Origin: Avibacterium sp. 21-586
Lineage (GTDB): Bacteria > Pseudomonadota > Gammaproteobacteria > Enterobacterales > Pasteurellaceae
Direction of reading: 5' to 3'
NCBI RefSeq assembly: GCF_026226775.1
Contig: NZ_JAKKOD010000001.1
Location: 620,001 to 684,000, forward strand
DNA length: 64,000 nt
Part shown: piece by piece, positions 25,581 through 37,019 of the stretch
How the letters are laid out: each line of letters starts with the position of its first letter
How positions within the stretch are numbered: position 1 is the first letter of the stretch
Program-made: the position numbers and the translations under genes
The notes under the pieces: model-generated
Databases searched by the model: none
What the model was told of the DNA's origin: nothing
What the model saw: the letters and a program-made list of their open reading frames with translations, nothing else

Positions 25581-26186
25581 TTAAACAAATAAACGATCTG
25601 CTGTTACAGAAATAGTTAAACCGTTTTCTAATTGCACACGTGCATTTTCTTTTACAACTTCAATAACAACAGCAGATTTAGCCGTATTCCCAGCTTTTAC
25701 TTTCACCACATCACCTTGTGCTAAGGTTGTAACATCCACCGCGACAAGATTAGGTTTATTTTGTGGTTTTTTCGCTACAAATTTCTTCGCATTTGGACGT
25801 GCAGGCTTTTTATTCACTTTCGGATTTGCTGCACGCTCTGCTGCACGTTTTTCTGCGACTTTCGCTTTGCTTTCTGCTAATTTTTGTGCAGCGTGTTCAG
25901 CATGTTCTTTCTCTAATATACCTGCTGGATTACCTTGTAAATCGACACGCTCAGCCCCTTCTTTACAAGCATATAAATAACGCCAACCCGCTGTATATAA
26001 ACGCAATGCTTGGCGTAATTGAGTTTTACTCACTCTTTCATCATCTGCAAGAGCTTCTGCTAAATCTTGGAAAATCCCGACTTTTAACGGTTTTGCCTCA
26101 CCCTCAAGGAAAAAACAGCGCGGAAACTTTTCCGCTAAATAGGCTATAATTTCTTTATTATTGGTTGATTTCTGAACTTCTGTCAT
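25581..26186 (-). CDS. proQ: RNA chaperone ProQ
   Basis: A 201-residue FinO-domain RNA-binding protein that stabilises sRNAs and mRNA 3' ends. The N-terminal FinO domain (residues about 8-120) contains IAYLAEKFPRCFFLEGEAKPLKVGIFQDLAEAL and LRLYTAGWRYLYACKEGAERVDLQGNPAG. A Lys/Ala/Pro-rich linker and a C-terminal beta domain (DVVKVKAGNTAKSAVVIEVVKENARVQLENGL) follow. The linker is shorter than in E. coli ProQ (232 residues). The 270-base gap to letA has an uptake-signal variant and a small direct repeat (ACTAACATAC) but no gene. Confidence 0.94.
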   Translation of the reverse strand: MTEVQKSTNNKEIIAYLAEKFPRCFFLEGEAKPLKVGIFQDLAEALADDERVSKTQLRQALRLYTAGWRYLYACKEGAERVDLQGNPAGILEKEHAEHAAQKLAESKAKVAEKRAAERAANPKVNKKPARPNAKKFVAKKPQNKPNLVAVDVTTLAQGDVVKVKAGNTAKSAVVIEVVKENARVQLENGLTISVTADRLFV

Positions 26187-26456
26187 TGTGTAATCTCACA
26201 TACCATTAATTTTTGAATAGAAAAACGTTGCACATTCTAGCTTAAATTCGCAAGAAATGGCAATTTTTTGATTAGTTTTTACCTTACACCTTAATAAAAA
26301 CGCAGTGCGGTGCTTTTTTTCAGCTCAATTTTCTGTCAAAAACTAACATACAAAAAACTAACATACTTTGAAAAGCAAGCAAATCCATATAAAATAATAC
26401 TTTTAATTTGCTTTTAGCAATAAAATTATATAGGTATTAAAAGCGAGATAGAACCG

Positions 26457-27713
26457 TTGAATACTAAACATTATGCCACACAGCGTATAGCACGTTGCTC
26501 TCATTGTGATGCTACGGTATCTGTACCCGTATTAGAAAAAAACCAATACGCGGAATGTCCTCGCTGTGATGAGGTACTGTGTTCGGGCAGCCGTTGGAGT
26601 TTGCATCGCTGTGCCATGATTGCATTATCCATTTTGATTCTGATGCCGTTCGCCTTAAATTATCCTTTACTAAGTATTGATTTACTTGGTTCGAATATCA
26701 GTGCATCAGTCTGGCAAGGTATCTGGAAAATGGCAACTCAAGGTTATCCTTATACCGCATTTTTAATATTTCTCTGTGCTGTATTTATGCCAATTTCCTT
26801 TGCAATTTTGGTAATTTTACTGCGTTTATCACAAATGCTCGCAATTAAACCTCGTAATGTTCTACTCGCCTTAGGCTATATTAAACCTTGGGTGATGTTT
26901 GATGTCTATTTGGTTGCCCTAGGGGTAACGATGTTTAAAGTGCGGGAATACGCGACCCTTAGCCTTGATATTTATTTAATTGCCTTTATTTTCACCGCAC
27001 TTTTGACAACACTACTGTTTATTAAGCTTAATCTCAATGCGCTGTGGAATGATTTTTATCCACAAGACAGACTTTTGACTGAAATACCTAATCAGCCACC
27101 TTGTGTCTGTTTGGAATGCCATTACACTTTTACAAAGCCTTATCAAGACAGCAAACATCGAGCGCGTTGTCCGCGCTGTTTAACGCTACTAGAAGCGCCA
27201 ATAAACATCAAATTGCAACGTACTTGGGCAACTTTGATTGCCGGCATCATTATGCTTTTCCCCGCTAATTTATTACCTATGTCGGTGGTTTATGTAAATG
27301 GTGCGCCAAGTGCCGATACCCTGATATCTGGCGTAATCACCTTTGTTGAAATGGGCAGTTATTTCGTGGCATTTGTGGTATTTACCGCCAGTATCTTTAT
27401 ACCCATCAGCAAAATTTTTATTTTGCTTTATTTATTAATTTGTGTACATTTCAATCTCCGCCAATCGATAAAATGGCAAATGCGTTTATTTCACTTTGTA
27501 CATTTTGTAGGGCGTTGGTCGATGTTGGATTTATTCGTACTCGCATTGATGATGTCCTTGGTTACTCGCGGACAGATAATCAATTTTTCCGTAGGCCCTG
27601 CTGCTTTTTATTTCGGGGCAGCGGTCTTCTTAACTATGATTTCAGCTTCGCAATTCGATAGCCGTTTACTTTGGAAAATTTATGACAGACAACAACAAAG
27701 CACCTTCCGTTGA
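26457..27713 (+). CDS. letA: LetA (YebS), PqiA-family membrane protein
   Basis: A 418-residue inner-membrane protein that loads or extracts lipids for the LetB tunnel. It has two PqiA repeats, each with a zinc ribbon (CSHCDATVSVPV...CPRC at the start, CLECHYTF...CPRC in the middle) followed by four membrane segments. The start is TTG at 26457; no ATG or GTG in frame would keep the first zinc ribbon. Its 3' end overlaps letB by 32 bases. Gene context proQ/prc beside letAB is the same as E. coli yebST. Confidence 0.92.
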   Translation: MNTKHYATQRIARCSHCDATVSVPVLEKNQYAECPRCDEVLCSGSRWSLHRCAMIALSILILMPFALNYPLLSIDLLGSNISASVWQGIWKMATQGYPYTAFLIFLCAVFMPISFAILVILLRLSQMLAIKPRNVLLALGYIKPWVMFDVYLVALGVTMFKVREYATLSLDIYLIAFIFTALLTTLLFIKLNLNALWNDFYPQDRLLTEIPNQPPCVCLECHYTFTKPYQDSKHRARCPRCLTLLEAPINIKLQRTWATLIAGIIMLFPANLLPMSVVYVNGAPSADTLISGVITFVEMGSYFVAFVVFTASIFIPISKIFILLYLLICVHFNLRQSIKWQMRLFHFVHFVGRWSMLDLFVLALMMSLVTRGQIINFSVGPAAFYFGAAVFLTMISASQFDSRLLWKIYDRQQQSTFR

Positions 27714-30327
27714 GGATAATTATAATGCTGTAAAAGCCACTATTCATAAAAACAAACGGATTTCGCCATTTTGGTTACTTCCATTTGTTGCCTTATGTAT
27801 TGGCGCAATTTTGTTCTTTCAAATTGTGCAAGAGCAAGGAATAAATATCAAAATTACTTTTGATAATGGTAACGGATTAATAGCAGGAAAGACACAAATT
27901 CGTTATCAAGGATTACAAATTGGTGTGGTTAAAAAAGTAAATTTTACTGATGATCTGAAAAAAGTTGAAGTACAAGCCAGTATTTATCCAGAAGCAAAAA
28001 CCATATTGCGAGAAAACACCAAGTTTTGGCTCGTTCGTCCAAGTGCTTCATTGGCAGGAATTTCAGGTATAGATGCTCTCGTTTCGGGCAACTATATTAC
28101 CCTACAACCCGGTGATGGTGAATCGCAAGATGAATTTATTGCTGAAACGGAAGGTCCGATCGCCCAAGTTAGCGAAGGCGATTTGCTCATTCATTTACTA
28201 GCTGATGATTTAGGCTCGATCTCTATCGGCGCGTCTGTCTATTTCAAAAAAATGCCCGTGGGGAAAATTTATGATTACCGCTTCACCAAAGATCAAAAGA
28301 AAATTGAAATTGATGTGGTAATCGATAAGCCTTATGCCCAATTCGTAAAAAAAGACAGCCATTTCTGGAACATTAGTGGCATTAACGCCAATGTTGGGCT
28401 TTCCGGCATTAACGTACAAATGGATAGCCTAAATGCCGTGGTGCAAGGTGCTGTGGCATTTGATTCACCGCAAAATAGTCCAAACGCGGAAAGCAACGAA
28501 CGTTATCGTTTATATGCTAATTTACAGGCAGCCAAACGCGGTATTGAAATCAATGTAACTGTGCCAAATATTGCGGGCTTACGCGCGGGTAAAACTGCGG
28601 TGTATGCACAAGATTCACAAATTGGTTTGCTTTCAGAATTAAGTGCGGTGGAAAATAATGAAGAAATTTTACAAGGCAAATTACTCATTGACCCAAGCGC
28701 TGAAAATCTGTTTAAAACCGACACAGAGATCGTGCTACGCAATACTAAATTTAATTTGAACGAACTGAGCGATACGCAAAAACTATTCCGAGGTGAATAT
28801 TTTGATGTCATCAGCGGAACGGGTGAAAAACAAACGCAATTTAGCGTGATTAAAGAAAATGAACTACTACTCAAACAGCCTGATACCTTAGTCTTAACCT
28901 TAACCGCACCTGAAACCTATAACATCAGCGAAGGGCAGAAAATTTACTACAATAATTTCCCTATTGGTGAAATTGTAAATCAGCGGATCGAACAAGAATC
29001 AGTACGTTTTAAAGTGGCGATTGCAGGACAATATCGTCATTTAATTCACCCTGACACACTCTTTATTGCTGCGTCAAATTTTGAAGTGAGCATTGGTACT
29101 GACGGCGTGAAAATGCAAGCCGCAAGCCCTGAAAAATGGCTACAAGGTGGCATTCGCATTGTTGCTGGTCATCAATCGGGTAAATTACCTGAAAGTTTCC
29201 CGTTATACAGCGATCTAAGCAATGCTGAAGCAGGAATTGTGAGCAATAATCTCACCCCAACCCTTACCTTAACCACTTCACAGCTGCCAAGTATTGATAA
29301 AGGCTCTCTAGTGCTTTATCGCCAATATGAGGTAGGCAAAATTCTGGCTATCCGCCCGAAAAAAGATCATTTTGACGTGGACGTATTCATCTATCCAAAG
29401 CATCGCAATTTGCTCACTAGCAAAAGCCTATTCTGGGTGGAAAGTGCAGCACAGGTGGACATTACACCGAAAGGCATTACTATCCAAGCAACGCCTATTG
29501 CTCGCACCTTAAAAGGCGCGATCAGTTTTGATAACAGCGGTTCAGGCAATAAAATTCTTTATCCAAATGAAATGCGTGCCAAATCCGCAGGACAAGTGAT
29601 TAAGCTCACCGCCACCGATGCGACCAACTTAAGTAAAGGAATGCCGTTACGTTATATGGGCTTAAATATTGGTGAAGTGGATAGCATTGAACTTTCTGCC
29701 GATCGCAAAATTATCGCCACGGCGTTAATTAACCCGAAATATATGGCAATCATTGCCAAAGAAAACAGTAAATTCCGCCTGATTTCACCGCAAATTTCAG
29801 CGGGTGGTATTGAGAATTTAGATAGTTTATTACAGCCTTATATTGATGTAGAAGCAGGCAGTGGCAAAGCACGCCGTCAATTCCGCCTCGCGCAATCTGT
29901 GCCAACCACCAACAAATATGGTGATGGTTTCCCACTCATTTTAGAAACCAAAAACGCAATGAATATCACAGTGGGATCCCCTGTGTTGTACCGAGGCGTG
30001 GAAGTGGGAACAATTCGCAATTTAGAACTCAACAGCCTTGGCGACCGCGTGTTAGTACATATCGTGATTGCCAATAAACACAAAGCCCTTGTGCGCCAAA
30101 ATTCAGAATTCTGGATCTCATCAGGTTATGGTATGGAACTTGGTTTTAGTGGCTTATCCATTAATACGGGATCAATGCAGCAACTGTTAAAAGGTGGAAT
30201 TGCCTTCTCAACGCCGTCTGGCTCTGTGGTACAACCGCAAGCAAAAGCCAACCAGCGTTTCTTGTTGCAAGACAAGCGTCCTAAAGAAGCCATAAACTGG
30301 AATTTAGGCATTTTAGGTAACGAATAA
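27682..30327 (+). CDS. letB: LetB (YebT), multi-MCE lipid transport tunnel
   Basis: An 881-residue periplasm-spanning protein. One N-terminal transmembrane helix (ISPFWLLPFVALCIGAILFFQIV) is followed by tandem MCE domains; starts such as GNGLIAGKTQIRYQGLQIGVV, IPNIAGLRAGKTAVYAQDSQIGLL and MNITVGSPVLYRGVEVGTI repeat the MCE consensus. Length is nearly that of E. coli LetB (877 residues), which has seven MCE rings forming a lipid conduit between the two membranes. Overlaps letA, so the two are coupled. Confidence 0.95.
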   Translation: MTDNNKAPSVEDNYNAVKATIHKNKRISPFWLLPFVALCIGAILFFQIVQEQGINIKITFDNGNGLIAGKTQIRYQGLQIGVVKKVNFTDDLKKVEVQASIYPEAKTILRENTKFWLVRPSASLAGISGIDALVSGNYITLQPGDGESQDEFIAETEGPIAQVSEGDLLIHLLADDLGSISIGASVYFKKMPVGKIYDYRFTKDQKKIEIDVVIDKPYAQFVKKDSHFWNISGINANVGLSGINVQMDSLNAVVQGAVAFDSPQNSPNAESNERYRLYANLQAAKRGIEINVTVPNIAGLRAGKTAVYAQDSQIGLLSELSAVENNEEILQGKLLIDPSAENLFKTDTEIVLRNTKFNLNELSDTQKLFRGEYFDVISGTGEKQTQFSVIKENELLLKQPDTLVLTLTAPETYNISEGQKIYYNNFPIGEIVNQRIEQESVRFKVAIAGQYRHLIHPDTLFIAASNFEVSIGTDGVKMQAASPEKWLQGGIRIVAGHQSGKLPESFPLYSDLSNAEAGIVSNNLTPTLTLTTSQLPSIDKGSLVLYRQYEVGKILAIRPKKDHFDVDVFIYPKHRNLLTSKSLFWVESAAQVDITPKGITIQATPIARTLKGAISFDNSGSGNKILYPNEMRAKSAGQVIKLTATDATNLSKGMPLRYMGLNIGEVDSIELSADRKIIATALINPKYMAIIAKENSKFRLISPQISAGGIENLDSLLQPYIDVEAGSGKARRQFRLAQSVPTTNKYGDGFPLILETKNAMNITVGSPVLYRGVEVGTIRNLELNSLGDRVLVHIVIANKHKALVRQNSEFWISSGYGMELGFSGLSINTGSMQQLLKGGIAFSTPSGSVVQPQAKANQRFLLQDKRPKEAINWNLGILGNE

Positions 30328-30337
30328 AAATTCACAA

Positions 30338-30391
30338 AAAACCAACCGCACTTTTATTTTGCACGCATTTGCGTTTTCTGCGGTTGGTTTT
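30338..30391 (+). terminator. Long-stem terminator after letB
   Basis: A 13-bp stem (30338-30350 with 30379-30391) followed by T-rich sequence. One arm includes the uptake core ACCGCACTT (30346-30354), so this again couples an uptake signal to a terminator. Confidence 0.75.
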
Positions 30392-30423
30392 CTTGTTAAA
30401 CTTTCGCCAATTTTTTGATTTGA

Positions 30424-32340
<1,917 letters not shown>

Positions 32341-32371
32341 GCCTGCTACCAAATAAGCAAGGAAACACCGA

Positions 32372-33517
32372 ATGAAAAAAAACTTTTTAGCCTTAATTTT
32401 CACCGCACTTTTAAGCAGCAATGTTATCGCCACAGAACAACATTCAACGAAGCCCAATGCGGTTGAAAATACAAATACAGCGAAAAATACCAATTTGTCT
32501 GAAAACAAAAGTGCGGTGCAAAATGTGAAAATTTCTGATCTTCCCGTGATTGAGGCAGAACTCACTACCGCACCAAATGTGCCAGCCCCCATTACGCGCG
32601 ATTATCCGGCGCGTGTGGTGGTAAGACTGGAAGCGCTGGAAAAAATTATGGAAATTATGCCAAAAGTGCAATTCAAATATTGGACATACAACGGTTCAAC
32701 CCCCGCGCCGTTTATTCGTGTGCGCGAGGGGGATACAGTGGAAGTGCATTTATCCAATCCAATCAATTCCAAACTACCGCACAGCATTGATTTCCACTCG
32801 TCAGACGCCCCTGAAGGCACGGCACTGGCGAGCAACACCGCACCGGGACATACCAGTATTTATCAGTTCAAAGTGCTATCTCCTGGGCTTTATCTTTACC
32901 ACTGCGCCGCAATGCCCGGTGCACCAATCCACATCGGCAAGGGTATGTTCGGTTTAATGCTGGTTGAGCCAAAAGAAGGCCTACCACCAGTGGATAAAGA
33001 ATTTTATATTGTACAAAACGAATTTTATACCCAAGGGGAATTTGGCGAAGCGGGCTTGCAAGTTTTTAGTCAACAAAAAGCGAGCTATGAACTACCTGAC
33101 TATGTGGTCTTTAATGGGCATTATGGCTCAATGCTCGGCGATAACGCATTAAAAGCCAAAGTGGGCGAGAAATTACGCTTTTATGTCGGCAATGCGGGGC
33201 CAAATAAGGTGTCGTCTTTCCATTTGATCGGCAAGCCTTTTGATACGGTGTATGTGGAAGGCGGTTCATTGCAAAATCACAATGTCCAAACCACCTTAAT
33301 TCCTGCTGGCGGCGCGATGATGGCTGAAGCCACCATTCTCGTACCCGGCCCTTATCCTTTCGTGGATCATTCCATTTTCCGTACTGAAAAAGGCGCGAAA
33401 GGGGTGTTAATGGTAAGTGGGGAAAAAAATCCACACATTTTCAGTGGAAAATTAAAAGATGAGCCTTACACCAAGCGCAACCCTGATGCGGATGTTTCCA
33501 CAGGATTTCAACATTAA
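32372..33517 (+). CDS. nirK: Copper-containing nitrite reductase (NirK/AniA type)
   Basis: A 381-residue two-domain cupredoxin that reduces nitrite to nitric oxide. All metal residues are present: type 1 Cu ligands His137, Cys178, His187 and Met192; type 2 Cu ligands His142, His177 and His333; catalytic Asp140 and His284. The order agrees with Neisseria AniA with a constant offset of 43-44. A cleavable signal peptide without lipobox suggests a soluble periplasmic enzyme, unlike lipoprotein AniA. A 30-residue Asn/Thr/Lys linker follows and contains an uptake signal. It lies between parE and parC with no obvious own promoter or FNR box. Confidence 0.95.
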   Translation: MKKNFLALIFTALLSSNVIATEQHSTKPNAVENTNTAKNTNLSENKSAVQNVKISDLPVIEAELTTAPNVPAPITRDYPARVVVRLEALEKIMEIMPKVQFKYWTYNGSTPAPFIRVREGDTVEVHLSNPINSKLPHSIDFHSSDAPEGTALASNTAPGHTSIYQFKVLSPGLYLYHCAAMPGAPIHIGKGMFGLMLVEPKEGLPPVDKEFYIVQNEFYTQGEFGEAGLQVFSQQKASYELPDYVVFNGHYGSMLGDNALKAKVGEKLRFYVGNAGPNKVSSFHLIGKPFDTVYVEGGSLQNHNVQTTLIPAGGAMMAEATILVPGPYPFVDHSIFRTEKGAKGVLMVSGEKNPHIFSGKLKDEPYTKRNPDADVSTGFQH

Positions 33518-33576
33518 AAATCGCACAAAAAACTACCGCACTTTAATTTTAACGAATATAAGAGAAAAACAAATTT

Positions 33577-35826
33577 ATGGCAGAAATTAATTACGAAGGC
33601 ATTGAGCAAATGCCACTGCAAAACTTCACCGAAAGTGCCTATTTGAATTATTCAATGTATGTGATTATGGATCGCGCATTGCCCTTTATTGGTGATGGAT
33701 TAAAGCCCGTACAGCGCCGTATTGTGTATGCAATGTCGGAATTGGGGCTCAATGCCACGGCGAAATATAAAAAATCTGCGCGTACCGTGGGGGACGTATT
33801 AGGTAAATTCCACCCGCACGGTGATACTGCTTGTTACGAAGCTATGGTACTAATGGCACAGCCTTTCTCTTATCGTTATCCGCTCATTGATGGACAAGGT
33901 AACTGGGGTGCGCCTGATGATCCGAAATCCTTCGCGGCAATGCGTTATACCGAATCACGTTTAGCCAAAATTTCAGAAATTTTGCTCAGCGAACTGGGTC
34001 AAGGCACGGTGGAATTTCAGCCTAACTTTGACGGCACGCTAGAAGAGCCTGAATATTTGCCTGCTCGCCTACCGCATATTTTACTCAATGGCACAACGGG
34101 GATCGCCGTGGGAATGGCAACGGATATCCCCCCACACAATCTCAATGAAGTGGCCGATGCGGCGGTAATGTTGTTGGATAACCCAAAAGCCAATTTAGAT
34201 GATGTAATGAGCGTGCTGCAAGGACCTGATTATCCAACGGAGGCGGAAATTATTTCGAGCAAAGAGGATATCCGTAAAATTTACGAGCAAGGACGTGGCT
34301 CAATCAAAATGCGAGCGGTGTGGAAAAAAGAAGATGGCGAAATTATCATTAGCGCACTGCCCCACCAAGCCTCGCCATCAAAAATCATCAGCCAAATTGC
34401 TGAACAAATGAATGCGAAAAAACTGCCGATGGTAGAAGATATTCGTGACGAAGCAGATCACAATAACCCAATCCGTATCGTATTGGTGCCACGTTCCAAC
34501 CGCGTGGATACCGATGCCCTAATGGCACATTTATTTGCCACCACGGATTTAGAAAAAAGCTATCGTGTGAATATGAATATGATTGGCTTGGACAACAAGC
34601 CTGCGGTGAAAAATCTGCTGCAAATTCTCACTGAATGGCTGATTTTCCGCCGTACCACGGTAACCAGACGCTTACAACATCGCTTAGATAAAGTGCTGAA
34701 CCGACTGCATATTTTGCAAGGTTTGATGATTGCCTTTTTAAATATTGATGAAGTGATCGCCATTATTCGTAACGAAGACAAGCCAAAGCAGGAATTAATG
34801 GCACGCTTTAATTTAAGTGAGGAACAAGCCGAGGCCATTTTAAACTTGCGCTTACGCCAATTAGCCAAATTGGAAGAGCACGAACTGCAAGCGGAGCAAG
34901 ATAAATTAGAACAAGAGCGGTTGAATTTAGAGCAAATTTTGGGATCAGATCGCCGTTTAAACACGCTCATCAAAAAAGAAATTCAGCAAGATGCCAAAAC
35001 CTTTGCTAGCCCTCGCCTTTCGCCAATTGTAGAGCGTGCGGAAGCCAAAGCAATGGCAGAAAACGAAATGATCCCAGCCGAACCTGTTACTGTGATTTTA
35101 TCGCAAATGGGCTGGGTGCGTTGTGCCAAAGGCCACGACATTGATCCACAAGGACTAAGTTACAAAGCAGGCGATGGATATCTAGCGCACGCCTGCGGAA
35201 AAAGCAATCAGCCTGTGGTATTCCTTGATAGCACAGGGCGTAGTTATGCGGTAGAACCACTATCCTTGCCTTCCGCACGCTCACAAGGCGAACCGCTAAC
35301 GGGCAAACTTTCCTTGCCAGCAGGTGCAACAGTGTCCCAAGTGTTAATGGAAAATGATGAGCAAAAATTATTAATGGCATCGGACGCAGGCTATGGGTTT
35401 ATTTGCCAATTTAGCGATTTAGTAGCACGTAATAAAGCAGGTAAGGCCTTGATTTCCCTGCCAGAAAATGCCCACGTCTTGCCACCATTAAGCTTACAAG
35501 AAAATAAAAACTTGCTGGTAGCACTCACTTCCGCAGGCAGAATGTTGATTTTCCCAGTGCAAGATCTGCCTGAGTTATCCAAAGGAAAAGGCAACAAAAT
35601 CATTTCTATCCCCGCGGCTAACGCGAAAGATCGCAGCGAATTATTGGTACGCTTATTGCTGATTTCTGAACAAGCAAACTTGGTATTCCATTCAGGCAAA
35701 CGCAAAATCACCCTTAAAGCGGAAGATTTACAACGCTTCCGTGCTGATCGTGGTCGCAAAGGCAGCCAGCTACCAAGAGGCTTGCATAGTGGCGCAGAAA
35801 TTGAAGTGATTGAGCCAAATCAATAA
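33577..35826 (+). CDS. parC: DNA topoisomerase IV subunit A
   Basis: A 749-residue DNA-cutting subunit of topoisomerase IV. The active site Tyr is in [13 protein letters not shown], and the winged-helix region [28 protein letters not shown] is intact. The residue matching the quinolone-contact Ser84 (H. influenzae numbering; E. coli Ser80) is Thr84, while Glu88 is kept. The C-terminal part makes the beta-pinwheel (repeats around [33 protein letters not shown]). Its own uptake-signal-containing leader of 59 bases separates it from nirK. Confidence 0.97.
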   Translation: MAEINYEGIEQMPLQNFTESAYLNYSMYVIMDRALPFIGDGLKPVQRRIVYAMSELGLNATAKYKKSARTVGDVLGKFHPHGDTACYEAMVLMAQPFSYRYPLIDGQGNWGAPDDPKSFAAMRYTESRLAKISEILLSELGQGTVEFQPNFDGTLEEPEYLPARLPHILLNGTTGIAVGMATDIPPHNLNEVADAAVMLLDNPKANLDDVMSVLQGPDYPTEAEIISSKEDIRKIYEQGRGSIKMRAVWKKEDGEIIISALPHQASPSKIISQIAEQMNAKKLPMVEDIRDEADHNNPIRIVLVPRSNRVDTDALMAHLFATTDLEKSYRVNMNMIGLDNKPAVKNLLQILTEWLIFRRTTVTRRLQHRLDKVLNRLHILQGLMIAFLNIDEVIAIIRNEDKPKQELMARFNLSEEQAEAILNLRLRQLAKLEEHELQAEQDKLEQERLNLEQILGSDRRLNTLIKKEIQQDAKTFASPRLSPIVERAEAKAMAENEMIPAEPVTVILSQMGWVRCAKGHDIDPQGLSYKAGDGYLAHACGKSNQPVVFLDSTGRSYAVEPLSLPSARSQGEPLTGKLSLPAGATVSQVLMENDEQKLLMASDAGYGFICQFSDLVARNKAGKALISLPENAHVLPPLSLQENKNLLVALTSAGRMLIFPVQDLPELSKGKGNKIISIPAANAKDRSELLVRLLLISEQANLVFHSGKRKITLKAEDLQRFRADRGRKGSQLPRGLHSGAEIEVIEPNQ

Positions 35827-35841
35827 AACGTAAATGTACTT

Positions 35842-35871
35842 ATAGGCGAATCATCAGGTTCGCCTATTTTT
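35842..35871 (+). terminator. Terminator after parC
   Basis: ATAGGCGAA (35842-35850) pairs perfectly with TTCGCCTAT (35859-35867), followed by T residues. Confidence 0.88.
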
Positions 35872-35891
35872 CTCTTTTCTCTCGCTAAATT

Positions 35892-35907
35892 TTTGATATT
35901 GCTCACA
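35892..35907 (+). promoter_or_regulatory. CRP-like site upstream of cdd
   Basis: TTTGA-N6-TCACA matches the CRP consensus TGTGA-N6-TCACA with one mismatch. It is centred about 97 bases before the cdd start. Pasteurellaceae nucleoside genes are often CRP-controlled. Confidence 0.5.
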
Positions 35908-35995
35908 AATATTGAATTTAACACAAGCTTTTTTATTCTTTCTGCTTTATGATGAAAAAAATAGCCCCCATGTTATAGAGAATTGAGAGGATAAA

Positions 35996-36901
35996 ATGAG
36001 CCGTATTGAACAACATATTTCTCACCGTTTACAGCACGCCTTAGCACAATTAGAAAATCAAAACTTGGCACAAGATCTTTGGCATATTTTCGCCGAACAA
36101 CATTTTCAAGGGTTTCTATCTCACTTTGCCGTACAGCATTTATGCCAAAAATATCAATTAGATCCTAAAACCCTTTCTTTGTTATTATTGCCCGTCAGCG
36201 CAACCTATGCCAATCCAACCATCTCACAATTTAACGTGGGTGCGGTGGCAATTGGCGAAAGTGGCAATTTCTACTTTGGCGGAAATCAAGAATTCTGCGC
36301 CACTAATATTCAACAAACCATTCACGCAGAACAAAGTGCCATTTCTCACGCCTGGATGCGCAAAGAGAAAAAGCTCACCGACATCACGGTGAATTACACA
36401 CCGTGCGGGCATTGTCGTCAATTTATGAATGAATTAAATAGTGCAGATAGCTTACATATCCATCTACCACACAGCCAGAACAATCTACTCCATAGCTATT
36501 TGCCCGATGCCTTTGGCCCCGCAGATTTAGCCATTCCTTACCGATTATTTGACGAAAAAACTAATGGCTTACAATTATCCACAAAAGATCCGTTAATTCA
36601 CACCGCACTTGAAGCCGCAAACCAATCCCACGCACCTTATACCCAAAGTTTCTGCGGAGTCGCGGTAGAATTACAAGATAAACAAGTTTTCCAAGGCAGC
36701 TATGCAGAAAATGCAGCTTTCAATCCTAGTTTGCCAGCTCTACAAGTGGCCATCAACTATCTCCTACTGAGCGGTCAAGAAGTAGAAAATATCGCTCGCG
36801 TAGTGATGGTAGAACACCCAGTCAAACTTTCTTACAGACAAATGGCCGAAGAATTATTGGGTTATTTAGGAGAAATAAAATTGGAGTATATTGCGGTTTA
36901 A
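35996..36901 (+). CDS. cdd: Cytidine deaminase
   Basis: A 301-residue zinc enzyme of the long, two-domain (E. coli-like, homodimeric) class. It deaminates cytidine and deoxycytidine to uridine forms. The zinc and catalytic residues His110, Glu112, Cys137 and Cys140 are in [13 protein letters not shown] and [13 protein letters not shown]. The second half is the degenerate domain typical of this class. Ribosome site GAGAGG precedes ATG. It stands before yjjI-yjjW-nupC, giving a nucleoside uptake and breakdown set. Confidence 0.96.
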   Translation: MSRIEQHISHRLQHALAQLENQNLAQDLWHIFAEQHFQGFLSHFAVQHLCQKYQLDPKTLSLLLLPVSATYANPTISQFNVGAVAIGESGNFYFGGNQEFCATNIQQTIHAEQSAISHAWMRKEKKLTDITVNYTPCGHCRQFMNELNSADSLHIHLPHSQNNLLHSYLPDAFGPADLAIPYRLFDEKTNGLQLSTKDPLIHTALEAANQSHAPYTQSFCGVAVELQDKQVFQGSYAENAAFNPSLPALQVAINYLLLSGQEVENIARVVMVEHPVKLSYRQMAEELLGYLGEIKLEYIAV

Positions 36902-36936
36902 AATCGACAATAAGTATAGCCTGAATTTAGCTAAAA

Positions 36937-36966
36937 TATGATCTAAATCACAGTGATATCAATCGA
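36937..36966 (+). promoter_or_regulatory. CRP-like and FNR-like sites upstream of yjjI
   Basis: TATGA-N6-TCACA at 36937-36952 matches CRP with one mismatch. GTGATATCAATCGA at 36953-36966 matches the FNR consensus at 8 of 10 fixed positions. Adjacent sites would suit an oxygen-sensitive enzyme induced by nucleoside use without oxygen. Confidence 0.45.
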
Positions 36967-37019
36967 ACTTCGATAGGATTAATTTTCTTACTGATCTTTT
37001 CTTAAATAAGGAGCAAACA

